Origin: JAGOBP01 sp046328575
Lineage (GTDB): Bacteria; Chloroflexota; Anaerolineae; Fen-1058
Direction: 5' to 3'
Assembly (NCBI GenBank): GCA_046328575.1
Contig: JAXLWI010000003.1
Location: forward strand, 1 to 64,000
Length of the DNA stretch: 64,000 bases
Shown: piece by piece, positions 25,734 to 33,978 of the stretch
Layout of the letters: every line of letters begins with the position of its first letter
How positions within the stretch are numbered: position 1 is the stretch's first letter
Position numbers and translations under genes: made by a program
The notes under the pieces: generated by a model
Databases searched by the model: none
Told to the model about the DNA's origin: nothing
What the model saw: only the letters and a program-made list of their open reading frames with translations

Positions 25734-27089
25734 TCATTCTTTCTGCAAACAAATAATTCGATAAGCGCCATTGGGTTCGAAGATAATATACTGTTGTTGC
25801 GGCGAATCAATCTTGCGCTTGATCTCCATCATATAGCTGTCGAGACGGTGATCGGGCGGACCAGGGAAGCGCCGTTGCTTAACTTCACCTGCTAGCATTT
25901 CACCGATCAACTCTTGACGTGTGATAGATTGTCCGCAACGCTTGTATAAATAGGCCAGAAGTCGATATTCGACAGCGTCTAGGCTCTTAACGGTCTGATC
26001 TGCCAATCGGACCCCTTGACGACTAGGAATCAATTCAATCGCCGGTTGGTTATCCTGCGACCTATCCAGAATATATCTAGCAAAAACTGGCGAAAAGATC
26101 TCGTAGCCTTCCTTGGATCTGGGTCGTATTAGGCCCTTTCGCTCAAGCCTCCGCGTAGCCACACCTTGCAGCCGTCCTTGATCGGCTAAGATTTGTAGAC
26201 AGGCTATTTCCTCCTCTTCTAAGCTCTTCCAAATCTCGTCACATTCTGACTGTATCCGAGGGTGTTCACGAAGTTTTTCAAGAATCTCGGAAGACAATAA
26301 GTCCGTGGTTTCTTTACGACCAGTGACTTGTAGAATTGCTTTTATTAAACCAGCATGGCGACCTGAAATCTTTAGAAGGCGCTGTCGTTCCACCTCACTA
26401 AGAGAAAAATTCCACCGGGCAACTAGCCGGTCTATCATGAAGTTTGCATCTACTTCTCGATAGGGGCCAATTGCGATGGTCGTGGGAGTAACAATCTCGT
26501 AGAAATCCTTGCGTTCATCTTCATCACCCAAGAACGCCAATTCGTGACGGGTCACCGTCACGTACATCAGATGGAATTTGTGATTATCTCGCAAGACGCG
26601 TAGGCCATTCAAGACCTGAGCCGGCAAATTCTGAACAACATGGTCAAAATCGTCAAAGATCACAAAAATCTGAGACACGTCGGCTTTCAATATAGTCGTG
26701 ATCACATCTTCCAAGGCTTGCCCCATCATTTCGGATGAGGTACTTTCAGCAGCTTGTCTCCACATTTCCTCTATCTTCGGTCGCAAGGCCATCGTTTTAG
26801 GGCCAGCCTGCTGAGTAGCCTGCGGTAAAGCCTGTAATATTAAACTATGCATTGCCAGAGCTGAGTACTTAGATAGTTTTGTACAAGGCACTAGGATACT
26901 GAGGGTATCTTGTGCGCGATCGCCTAGATGATGCGCCCGTACGTCGTAGCGCTCCAAGTGGCGTGCTACATTTGACTTGCCCGAACTGCCAACGCCAACT
27001 AAGGAACATGATTCACCGCTCGTCAAGGCCGTCAATACTGGCTTAATGACTTCACTTCGAAATTCAACTGAAAGTGGAAGATCCAGCAT
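25734..27089 (-). CDS. P-loop (STAND-like) ATPase fused to a winged helix (2)
   Basis: 451 aa from the ATG at 27089, which has GGGGG a few bases upstream. Walker A 'GVGSSGKSN' (K38), Walker B 'IFVIFDDFDHV' (D146), then 'TVTRHEL' and a helical lid. The C-terminal about 100 residues form an OmpR-like winged helix ('SLDAVEYRLLAYLYKRCGQ', 'RQELIGEML', 'RLDSYMMEIKRKI', 'NGAYRII'). It shares architecture and the Walker B region ('DDFD', 'LR.LRDNHK') with the ATPase at 27363-28442 and, more distantly, with that at 23379-24794. Likely a nucleotide-switched DNA-binding regulator. Its own sigma-70 promoter is at 27166-27193. Confidence 0.82.
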   Translation of the reverse strand: MLDLPLSVEFRSEVIKPVLTALTSGESCSLVGVGSSGKSNVARHLERYDVRAHHLGDRAQDTLSILVPCTKLSKYSALAMHSLILQALPQATQQAGPKTMALRPKIEEMWRQAAESTSSEMMGQALEDVITTILKADVSQIFVIFDDFDHVVQNLPAQVLNGLRVLRDNHKFHLMYVTVTRHELAFLGDEDERKDFYEIVTPTTIAIGPYREVDANFMIDRLVARWNFSLSEVERQRLLKISGRHAGLIKAILQVTGRKETTDLLSSEILEKLREHPRIQSECDEIWKSLEEEEIACLQILADQGRLQGVATRRLERKGLIRPRSKEGYEIFSPVFARYILDRSQDNQPAIELIPSRQGVRLADQTVKSLDAVEYRLLAYLYKRCGQSITRQELIGEMLAGEVKQRRFPGPPDHRLDSYMMEIKRKIDSPQQQYIIFEPNGAYRIICLQKE

Positions 27090-27120
27090 GTTGCCCCCAA
27101 TCATCGGCTTTGAAGGGAGC

Positions 27121-27142
27121 AGTATCTAATTAAAGAGATACT
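27121..27142 (-). other. Inverted repeat in the leader of ATPase 2
   Basis: AGTATCT (27121-27127) and AGATACT (27136-27142) form a perfect 7-bp stem with an AATTAAAG loop. It lies between the promoter at 27166-27193 and the start at 27089, where an operator for a dimeric regulator or a leader hairpin would be placed. Confidence 0.4.
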
Positions 27143-27165
27143 ACTCTTTCGCTCATCTCTTAGAA

Positions 27166-27193
27166 ATCATACAACTAGGTCGGTGATTGTCAA
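27166..27193 (-). promoter_or_regulatory. Strong sigma-70-type promoter for ATPase 2 and the SPFH gene
   Basis: Read on the minus strand: perfect -35 TTGACA (27188-27193), 16-bp spacer, -10 TATGAT (27166-27171). It drives leftward transcription 77 bp upstream of the start at 27089. This is the best-scoring promoter in the window by eye, and it separates the minus arm into two units. Confidence 0.7.
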
Positions 27194-27366
27194 GAACAGC
27201 CTTGCGAAAGCGCGCATTCTGTGGGTACTGTGCCATTGAGGTTGAGGATCAATCTCACACCGATGAGGCGCTGTACGCTGTGATGAACCAGATGCCAGAG
27301 AAGTTCGATTGGCCTGAGCTACCGACGCTCATCAATGCGCAAGGTTGGCTACCGTGCGCAGTCTAG
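27187..27366 (+). other. Possible remnant reading frame with a CGYC motif
   Basis: A TTG-to-TAG frame of 59 codons on the plus strand reads '..RKRAFCGYCAIEVED..' and ends 'LINAQGWLPCAV'. Its composition looks coding and it ends 4 bp into the tail of ATPase 3. No SD precedes it and the 5' end overlaps the minus-strand promoter, so it is more likely the tail of a lost gene than an active one. Not recognised. Confidence 0.2.
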
Positions 27367-28442
27367 GTAGCACCGCATTGTCGAATAAACTCTTCGAAAA
27401 CCGTCGCGAAGACTCCATCAGGGCGTCCACGCACCAAGCCCTTATGTCGCAGCTGCAACAGATCCGCATAATTGACATCCTCGTGTCGATTGTAGACTAG
27501 TGCGACTAAAGTTGCCTGTTCACTGCTTTCTAGATCATTCCACATATCGTAACAAAGATTGTGTAACGTCGGTTCATCGTGCAGGATGCACGAAACGCTA
27601 GACCACGGCAGGTCTCGCTGGTTGAGACATGCCAGTGCAGCAACCAAGAGCTTGGCATGCCCGCCTGTCACTCGATAGAGATCTGCCTGTTGATCGTCGT
27701 CGAGATGCACGCGCCCGTCGACCGTTCGACGCTCGACCAGCGCGCGCGCATCACGCTCAGAGTACGGCGGCACCCAGAACTGAACGCGAAATATCTCTGT
27801 GAATTTTTCGCTCAACGGCTCAGACGCACCCTGCCGCGCGGCTAACGCCACGAGAGAGCTACGCGTACCGGTAACATATGTGAGCGAGTGCTTGTGATTG
27901 TCGCGCAGCCGGCGTAACGCTCGCAACGTGGCGGTGGGGAGTGTCACGAGCAATTGATCGAAGTCGTCGAAGATCAACGCTATGCGTGATTGCCCCGCGT
28001 GCCCCACCCCCCCCAACATGTCGGAAAGCATCACCTCCGCTTCAATGTCGTTTTTGCAGGCCGCAAGCTGCGTTGCATAGTTTTGAGCCAGCCTGCGATC
28101 GGCGATTGACCATTGCAACGCCCGTAGCTGAAGATAAACGCTGTCGGCGATAACACGGCATAAAACAAGCGTGGTGTCGAGCGTGTCGTACCGCGGATCA
28201 GCCCCGAGATAAACGGGCAAGAGGGTTGTAGTGGCCATCTCGCCAAGGTGGTAGGCAATGGCGCGGCGTTCACATATGAAACGCAATAGGTTTGAGAGGC
28301 CCACTCCGCGGATGCCGATGATTTGGTTTGCATCGTAGCCATGATACATCGAAGTGAAAAGAGGGGCAACGATCTCGCGCCGGAATGACAGCGCCAATTC
28401 GCGCGACAGAACAGACGACCGGGCTTGACTGTCGGTGTCCAT
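27363..28442 (-). CDS. STAND-like ATPase with a destroyed Walker A and no winged helix
   Basis: 359 aa. Homologous to the ATPase at 25734-27089 through the whole NTPase core, but the P-loop reads 'GIRGVGLSN': the essential lysine is leucine (L49). Walker B is kept ('IALIFDDFDQL', D159). It stops at about the point where the other two continue into a DNA-binding domain, ending 'FEEFIRQCGAT'. It therefore probably binds nucleotide poorly and may act as a regulatory or structural subunit, perhaps forming mixed oligomers with the active copies. It follows the TPR-like gene by 18 bp. Start ATG at 28442; no good SD, so coupling is possible. Confidence 0.8.
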   Translation of the reverse strand: MDTDSQARSSVLSRELALSFRREIVAPLFTSMYHGYDANQIIGIRGVGLSNLLRFICERRAIAYHLGEMATTTLLPVYLGADPRYDTLDTTLVLCRVIADSVYLQLRALQWSIADRRLAQNYATQLAACKNDIEAEVMLSDMLGGVGHAGQSRIALIFDDFDQLLVTLPTATLRALRRLRDNHKHSLTYVTGTRSSLVALAARQGASEPLSEKFTEIFRVQFWVPPYSERDARALVERRTVDGRVHLDDDQQADLYRVTGGHAKLLVAALACLNQRDLPWSSVSCILHDEPTLHNLCYDMWNDLESSEQATLVALVYNRHEDVNYADLLQLRHKGLVRGRPDGVFATVFEEFIRQCGAT

Positions 28443-28460
28443 GGTTTGTGGTCCACGTAA

Positions 28461-29555
28461 CTAGGCGATGTCGTCGGGCGGCGCCCTCAGAATCGCTTCA
28501 ACTACGCCGAATACCCGCAGCGGATCATCGTCTAGTTCGCGCTCAGAACCGTCGTGGATATTCCATTCTCTGCCCAGGCCAATGATATGAACTCTCGTGT
28601 GAGGTGCGGTAGATTCGGCCGAGTCGATCCATGCTTCTTGCTTGATCGTATCGACTATGACGAGATGTTGTCGATTCTGATCGGGCCGACTTTGTTGGCG
28701 AACGATGATATAACATTCATCATCCATGTCAGGCTGATCTGGATCAATCTGTAAAAACGCATACACCTGTCGCGACCACATGGGATACGTTTCGCCAGTC
28801 ACTGCAGGATCGAGTGGCTGAATGTTGAAGCGCCGCCCACCAAGTGCTAGATGGCTGATTTCTAGAAAATCGGGAGCCGTCCCCCCCGAGGGCGGTAGTA
28901 GCCCCAGACCGGTTCGCCGATTGTCCGGCCAAACAATTCGCGTCGGCACATGGATGTTGAACGGCGGCAAATGCCGACGCGATTGCGAATACTGCCTGGC
29001 CCCGTATCGGTTTGTAGCTGGGGGCGTTCGCTTGCCATCGGGCGGCTCGATCTGCACGTGGCGCAATTCTCGTATTACCGCACGTTGTAGTTCCCAATAG
29101 GCGCGTTCTTGCTTCGGTTGTTTGGCATACGCGCTGCGTTGTGCTAAACGAACCAAGACCAGTGCCGCCTGTTGATAATATTCAAGCGCAGCCGTACTTC
29201 GCCCGTCGTTTAGCAGGAAGCGCGCTTGAATCAAAGTCGCGATTACCCATTGATGATCATTGCGCTTTAGCCAACCGATCGCAGTGCTGCCGTCGATCGG
29301 CGCCACATCTCGTTCGTCCTTGAGACCGGATGAATGACGAACAACCGCAAGGTACAAAAAGGCCACACCGATTGTCAACGGTTGCCGTGCAGCGACCGCT
29401 AAGCTGGCGGCTGCACGTGCGATGTGAATAGCAGGTTGAACTTCGCGTTGTCGACACAAGCGTTCGGCGTCAACGCAGCGCTGGTGAATATCGGCGTCTA
29501 TCAGCGATAGGTCGAGCCGTCTAAGTAACTCATCAATCGAAAGGGGGTCTGTCAA
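28461..29555 (-). CDS. TPR-like helical protein with an unclassified C-terminal beta domain
   Basis: 364 aa. Residues about 1-170 are helical with TPR-like spacing ('CVDAERLCRQREVQPAIHIA', 'ALEYYQQAALVLVRLAQRS'). After a Pro/Arg-rich linker (about 170-215), a C-terminal domain (about 230-350) alternates strands ('RRFNIQPLD', 'ECYIIVRQQS', 'HLVIVDTIK', 'RVHIIGLGREW'). This part loosely recalls an S24/LexA-like beta fold but lacks a clear catalytic Ser-Lys pair, so I do not assign it. The TTG start is well supported (AAGGAG, 6-nt spacer). Sits between an SPFH gene (19 bp upstream) and the dead ATPase (18 bp downstream), hence part of the same unit. Confidence 0.6.
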   Translation of the reverse strand: MTDPLSIDELLRRLDLSLIDADIHQRCVDAERLCRQREVQPAIHIARAAASLAVAARQPLTIGVAFLYLAVVRHSSGLKDERDVAPIDGSTAIGWLKRNDHQWVIATLIQARFLLNDGRSTAALEYYQQAALVLVRLAQRSAYAKQPKQERAYWELQRAVIRELRHVQIEPPDGKRTPPATNRYGARQYSQSRRHLPPFNIHVPTRIVWPDNRRTGLGLLPPSGGTAPDFLEISHLALGGRRFNIQPLDPAVTGETYPMWSRQVYAFLQIDPDQPDMDDECYIIVRQQSRPDQNRQHLVIVDTIKQEAWIDSAESTAPHTRVHIIGLGREWNIHDGSERELDDDPLRVFGVVEAILRAPPDDIA

Positions 29556-29574
29556 TCTTTACTCCTTGTGATGA

Positions 29575-31425
29575 TCATCGCTGGCTAATCTGGTTGCCAG
29601 GTCCCATCATCTTTCGCAACTTCTCCAGCAACTTCTCCATCTCCGCGCGCGAGTTGTCACTGGGCGCTTCGCGGAGTTGTCGTTCGAGCATACGCGCCAT
29701 CGTATCCATGAAGACGTATGCCAGCGGATGGACCACTTCGCCTGATTCGGCGGTCTGATTGACGGTGCGGACGGCTTGCGTCAACGCCTGCACCAGCTCG
29801 GCTTTGGCTTCGGCCTGCGCGAATTGGATTTGCTGAATCGCTTCTGCTTCGCCACGTGACTGCGTGATGGCCGATTCCTTTTCCCACACCACGCCCCAAC
29901 TCTTCTGGCGTTGCTCGGTCACTTCCAATGGCACGGTAATGTTGCCAAAGCCGCTGTCGAGCAAGTCGATACCGCGTTTGGCTAAGGCCTGCTTGCCGTT
30001 GGTGTCGAGCAGTTGCGCGATCTCTTTGCGCGGATTTTGGGCTGAATCGTCGGGCGCAAACAGCTGATCGAGCAGGCGCTTGGACATGAAATCGCCCACT
30101 TCGCCGGCGGCAACTTTGAACGCTGCATCACTCCACTTAATCGGCGGGTTCGCTTTGGGACTATGGTGAACTTCATATACGGCGGCGCGCAGCGCCTCGG
30201 GTGAGGCCGGAAAACTGCCCACGGCTTTGGCCGGATTTGGACCGCGAAAAAAGGCGCGTAGCACGGTCGAGAAACCGGGTTTGGGCGGCGGTGGTGGTGT
30301 TTCACCCGGCATCTTCCGCGCGAATTTGAAGATCGCCCCGACACTGACTCGGATCGGCACACCATCTTTGGTCAAGACGGCAGTGTCTTCACTGTTGCTC
30401 TGAGCGCGCAAATCCAACACGGCCCGCGGATATTCAAACGCTTGGAGTTCATATTCGCCAGGGCCGTACATACCCGCGTAGCTGCCACCATGTTCGGTGA
30501 TCACTGCCGTGCCCGATCGCACATCGAGTATGCCCGGCCCGCCGATGCGCATCGCCACTTCATTCTTAGGCGCCTCGACCGCTTTCTTAAGTGCCGCTAG
30601 GCCTTTCGAAGGAGGCGGTGGTTCTGCGCCTTCGATCGCGCCGCTCTTGGCGACGATGACGGTGCCGTTGCCGATGCCAAACGTGGTCGCGAGCACAAAC
30701 TCGATCGCGTGGCTCAGCGATTGCAAGCTGTACATCTGCGCGACAAATCGCCCGGCGCGAAAGACAGCAAACGCCACGCCCAAGATCGCCGGCGCGACGA
30801 ACCAAATATCGAACGGGAACGTCGTGGTTGTAGCCGTGGCCGGTGCCGGCCCAACGTAGGTCTGAATGCTGAAGTTAACCAACGGGCCAAAGGGCTGACC
30901 ATTAGGCGCATGCAACCGCCAGGCATTCGTATACTGTCCCAGCCGATTGGGAGCCGACATGCCAATCGTGGGTCCAAATATGCCACCCGGTGGAATCTCT
31001 AGCGGGCCGAGATCCGTTCGGACAACATAGGTTGGCGCGGTCACTGTGGAAGTGACTTCGGCCAATGGCCCTTCCTCATGTCGGAACGTCACCGTTTCCG
31101 TCCACACACAGGTGCCGGCATTAACCATGTATATCCAGTCGGCATCAAAAGACTGACCAGCTGGTTTGAGTCGAATCGCTTGTGCCTCGTCGGGATTGCC
31201 GACGATCTGCGCGGCGTACGTGCAGCCTATCTCTGGATCGCGCTGAGTGATAGTCGGCGGGGGCATCCGCCGCATGAGCCACGAGCCCAGCACACCCATC
31301 AAGAGGACGGCGGCCGCGACGAAGACGCTCCGCCCGAGTGCGCGCAGCTGTTCGCTATGCAAGCGGCGGTTGAGCGAACGCCAGAAGGCTTGATTTAGTT
31401 CACTGAGACTGGGTCGATGATCCAC
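29575..31425 (-). CDS. Membrane SPFH/band-7 protein with an NBR1-FW-like Ig domain
   Basis: 616 aa. Transmembrane helix about 30-50; then residues about 60-190 match the four-tryptophan/NBR1-like Ig pattern: 'ADWIYMVNAGTCVWTETVTF', 'PPGGIFGPTIGMSAP', 'GQYTNAWRLHAPNGQPFGP'. A second hydrophobic segment (about 205-225) brings the chain back inside. The SPFH domain follows (about 255-460) with 'GPGILDVRSGTAVITEHGG', 'YGPGEYELQAFE', 'KDGVPIRVSVGAIFKF'. A C-terminal coiled region has 'QSRGEAEAIQQIQFAQAEAKAEL'. It likely forms a membrane scaffold with the SPFH protein encoded just upstream, whose gene overlaps by 26 nt. The extracellular Ig module could be a sensor or docking site. Confidence 0.8.
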   Translation of the reverse strand: MDHRPSLSELNQAFWRSLNRRLHSEQLRALGRSVFVAAAVLLMGVLGSWLMRRMPPPTITQRDPEIGCTYAAQIVGNPDEAQAIRLKPAGQSFDADWIYMVNAGTCVWTETVTFRHEEGPLAEVTSTVTAPTYVVRTDLGPLEIPPGGIFGPTIGMSAPNRLGQYTNAWRLHAPNGQPFGPLVNFSIQTYVGPAPATATTTTFPFDIWFVAPAILGVAFAVFRAGRFVAQMYSLQSLSHAIEFVLATTFGIGNGTVIVAKSGAIEGAEPPPPSKGLAALKKAVEAPKNEVAMRIGGPGILDVRSGTAVITEHGGSYAGMYGPGEYELQAFEYPRAVLDLRAQSNSEDTAVLTKDGVPIRVSVGAIFKFARKMPGETPPPPPKPGFSTVLRAFFRGPNPAKAVGSFPASPEALRAAVYEVHHSPKANPPIKWSDAAFKVAAGEVGDFMSKRLLDQLFAPDDSAQNPRKEIAQLLDTNGKQALAKRGIDLLDSGFGNITVPLEVTEQRQKSWGVVWEKESAITQSRGEAEAIQQIQFAQAEAKAELVQALTQAVRTVNQTAESGEVVHPLAYVFMDTMARMLERQLREAPSDNSRAEMEKLLEKLRKMMGPGNQISQR

Positions 31426-32704
31426 TGCTGTTTCCGGTATCTTTGGGCGCGATCAGCCCCATGATCTGAACGTTCTCACCCAACATCAGGGGTGGTTGCT
31501 CGTCGGCGATCTTTTGCAGTGTTTCCAAAAAGCGCCGCGCCACTTGATCGGTGCTGTCGGCGATGGCGGGTGCGCCTTGTTCCAATGCCTGAGTCACGCG
31601 CATGATCAGATCCATGTACGCTTGCGTGCGAGCTAATGCCCGGCGGCGCTGCACCTCGGCCTCGGCCTCGGCGTTGACACGGATCATACGGCTTTCCCAT
31701 TCGGCACGCCATGCTTTGACGCGCTGTTGGGTGATCTTGTCGAGCTCGGCCGTCTTCGGATTCTGATCGAACGCTTTAGCTTGATCAAAACCGGCCGGGA
31801 AGAAGATGCCCACACTCACGCTCAGCACGTTGATGCCGCTGGGGGCTAACGCCGCTTTTACCGCTTTATTCAGCCGTGCTTTGATGTCACTGCGCGGATC
31901 TTTGCGCGGCTCCAACGGCTCGGTCAATTGATCGAAGGTGTATTCGGCGATGATGCCGCGTAACATTCCGGCGGCGATGCCCAACGGCACATCATCCCAT
32001 TTGGTCTGACCATCTTTGCCGACGGTTTGCAGCCCCAGGGCGCGCTTGATAGTGCGCGGTGTCCAACTCAACGGGCGCGGCCAACGCAGCACGCTCCGAT
32101 CGATCTCCTGCACCTTAACGAACTGCACCTGATCGATCTGGAAGCGGACGGCAACGTTGGTTTTGATCAGAATGCCATCGCGTGTGGTGTATTCGAATCT
32201 GTCGCTGCGCAGTTGGATGCGCAGATCGATAATCGGGCCGATCTTTTCTGTTTCCGAAGTGAATACGACGCCCTGGCCCTTAAGTCGACTCAGCCCGGTG
32301 TCTGTAGCGAGTCCAACGATACTAGTGCTGTCGACATCGATCACACCGGTGCCGCCGGTGCCGGCGCGCGGCTTGCCGTCCGGCCCGTCCAGCACTTTGC
32401 CTTCACGCACCACGGCCGTCAGCGTCGGCGTACCGAGGGCGAACTGGTTGAGAACGCGCCGGGCACTGCTGCGCTCGCGCCGATCGCGCGTATTGATTGG
32501 CAGAACGTGTGGGCCGATCAGCCACAACGCCAGTAAGAAGAAGATCGCGGCAATGGCGGCCATCACGATTAGGCCATAGATTGTGCCCGTTATCACATCG
32601 CCGTACCAACGGATGGGACCGACGGCGGCCGCCCAAGCGATCACGAAAATGATCAGCAAGGGGAGGGCAACTCCGCGGGCGAGGATTTGGCGAATTTGGC
32701 GCAT
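31400..32704 (-). CDS. Membrane SPFH/band-7 protein
   Basis: 434 aa from the ATG at 32704; an upstream reading to 32851 would run into the divergent methyltransferase gene and lacks support. Two N-terminal transmembrane helices (about 10-30 and 38-65) precede an SPFH domain (about 90-300: 'GTGVIDVDSTSIVGL', 'RDGILIKTNVAVRFQID') and a coiled segment ('AEAEAEVQRRRALARTQAYM'). Flotillin/stomatin-like proteins build membrane platforms. It is the first gene of the minus-arm unit and overlaps the second SPFH gene by 26 nt, so the two products probably assemble together. Confidence 0.78.
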   Translation of the reverse strand: MRQIRQILARGVALPLLIIFVIAWAAAVGPIRWYGDVITGTIYGLIVMAAIAAIFFLLALWLIGPHVLPINTRDRRERSSARRVLNQFALGTPTLTAVVREGKVLDGPDGKPRAGTGGTGVIDVDSTSIVGLATDTGLSRLKGQGVVFTSETEKIGPIIDLRIQLRSDRFEYTTRDGILIKTNVAVRFQIDQVQFVKVQEIDRSVLRWPRPLSWTPRTIKRALGLQTVGKDGQTKWDDVPLGIAAGMLRGIIAEYTFDQLTEPLEPRKDPRSDIKARLNKAVKAALAPSGINVLSVSVGIFFPAGFDQAKAFDQNPKTAELDKITQQRVKAWRAEWESRMIRVNAEAEAEVQRRRALARTQAYMDLIMRVTQALEQGAPAIADSTDQVARRFLETLQKIADEQPPLMLGENVQIMGLIAPKDTGNSSGSSTQSQ

Positions 32705-32768
32705 GTAAGGAAGCCTACCTAAGCATAAGGTAATATAGCATAAACTCTCGACAAAGACCAACGCCCGA

Positions 32769-32798
32769 TAGACGCTGAGCCTGACTTGGCAGTATAAT
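32769..32798 (+). promoter_or_regulatory. Promoter for a probably leaderless mRNA of the RNA methyltransferase
   Basis: Perfect -10 TATAAT at 32793-32798, possible -35 TAGACG at 32769-32774 (18-bp spacer). The ATG at 32805 lies exactly 7 nt after the -10, where transcription would begin, and there is no SD. Confidence 0.5.
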
Positions 32799-32804
32799 GC
32801 AGCC

Positions 32805-33968
32805 ATGACCACGCGGTTGTCGCCATCTCGATTGACTGAAACATCCCCCACGGTTACCGTTCAGTTGGAAACGATGATCTACGGCGGCGAAGCGTTGGGC
32901 CGCGTAGACGGTCAGGCTATCTTCGTGACGGGCGGCCTAGCCGATGAAACGGTGCGCGTGGTGATCACGGAGCGGCGCAAGAACTTTGCGCGAGGCATAG
33001 TCACGGAGGTGTTGGAGCCGTCGCCAGAGCGCGTAACACCGCGCTGCCGTCACTTTGGCTTTGACGCCGAAGCTTGCGGCGGCTGTCACTGGCAGCACAT
33101 CGACTATGCGGCACAGCTGCGCTTTAAGCGCGACATTGTGCGCGAACAACTGGCGCGGCTGGGCAAGATTGCGGATGCGCCCGTGCGCGACGTGATCGCC
33201 AGCCCGCAGCCGTGGGCGTATCGTAACCACGCCCAATTCGGTTTAACTCCCGATGGGCAGCCCGGTTTTCAAGCGGCACACAGTCATCGGGTGATCCCGA
33301 TTGACGAGTGCCACATCGTGCGGCCTGAAATCCTCGATTGGCTGCTGACCCATCAGCACATTGCTAAGCCAGACACAGCGCGGATCGATATTCGCTTCCC
33401 GCCAGCGGCCTTCCACGTGCGGGACGCAGTGTTTCAGGTTGCGCCTGAAGGTTTCTTTCAAGTGAATACGTCACTGCTGGACACACTGGTCGAACAGGTC
33501 TTGACGAAGTTGGACTTGCGCGGTGGCGAGGCGGTGATCGACGCGTATTGCGGCGTCGGGCTGTTTACGCGTTTCATCGCGCCACTTGCCGATCGGGTGG
33601 TGGGCATCGAGTCGAGCCGCAGCGCGATCGAGGCGGCGCGGCAAAACCTGACTGAGTTCAAGCACGTACAGTTTGATGTAGGTCGTGTGGAAGAGATCTT
33701 GCCCAAGCTTGTTGGTCGCTTTGATGCAATTGTGGTCGATCCTCCGCGTGCGGGCTGCGGCCAGCTGGTGATCCAAACCGTGATCGATCGGAAGATCGAT
33801 CGGGTGGTCTACGTGAGTTGCGATCCGGCGACGCTGGCGCGCGATGCCCGGCAGTTGATCGAAAGCGGCTATCGCTTGATCGAGGTGCAGCCGCTCGACA
33901 TGTTTCCGCAAACGTTTCATATCGAGACCGTCACTTTGTTCCTAAAGTCAGATCACGCTATACTGTAA
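32805..33968 (+). CDS. rlmD: 23S rRNA (uracil-5-)-methyltransferase, RlmD/TrmA family
   Basis: 387 aa. N-terminal TRAM-like domain (about 17-75: 'YGGEALGRVDGQAIFVTGGLADETV'), cysteines of a 4Fe-4S site (CRHFG...ACGGCHWQH and a later DECHI), then a Rossmann methyltransferase: SAM motif 'DAYCGVGLFTRF', 'VVDPPRAGC', and 'YVSCDPATLARD' with the nucleophilic cysteine. The enzyme methylates C5 of uracil in rRNA using S-adenosylmethionine. The exact target (U747, U1939 or tRNA U54) cannot be settled from sequence alone. Divergent from the SPFH gene. The next gene starts 10 bp after its stop. Confidence 0.88.
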   Translation: MTTRLSPSRLTETSPTVTVQLETMIYGGEALGRVDGQAIFVTGGLADETVRVVITERRKNFARGIVTEVLEPSPERVTPRCRHFGFDAEACGGCHWQHIDYAAQLRFKRDIVREQLARLGKIADAPVRDVIASPQPWAYRNHAQFGLTPDGQPGFQAAHSHRVIPIDECHIVRPEILDWLLTHQHIAKPDTARIDIRFPPAAFHVRDAVFQVAPEGFFQVNTSLLDTLVEQVLTKLDLRGGEAVIDAYCGVGLFTRFIAPLADRVVGIESSRSAIEAARQNLTEFKHVQFDVGRVEEILPKLVGRFDAIVVDPPRAGCGQLVIQTVIDRKIDRVVYVSCDPATLARDARQLIESGYRLIEVQPLDMFPQTFHIETVTLFLKSDHAIL

Positions 33969-33978
33969 CGCGGAGGCT

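Noticed and set aside
7974..27178. 13-bp identity ATCATACAACTAG at 7974 and 27166, each about 75 bp upstream of a locus arm
   Set aside because: Chance 13-mer pairs are expected in 64 kb, and at 27166 the bases are the -10 box of a minus-strand promoter, a role not possible for the copy at 7974.
28461..29555. LexA/S24 peptidase call for the C-terminal domain of the TPR-like protein
   Set aside because: Strand pattern only; no convincing catalytic Ser-Lys pair.
32705..32851. N-terminal extension of the first SPFH protein
   Set aside because: It would run through the promoter and start of the divergent rlmD, and the extra residues are not SPFH-like.
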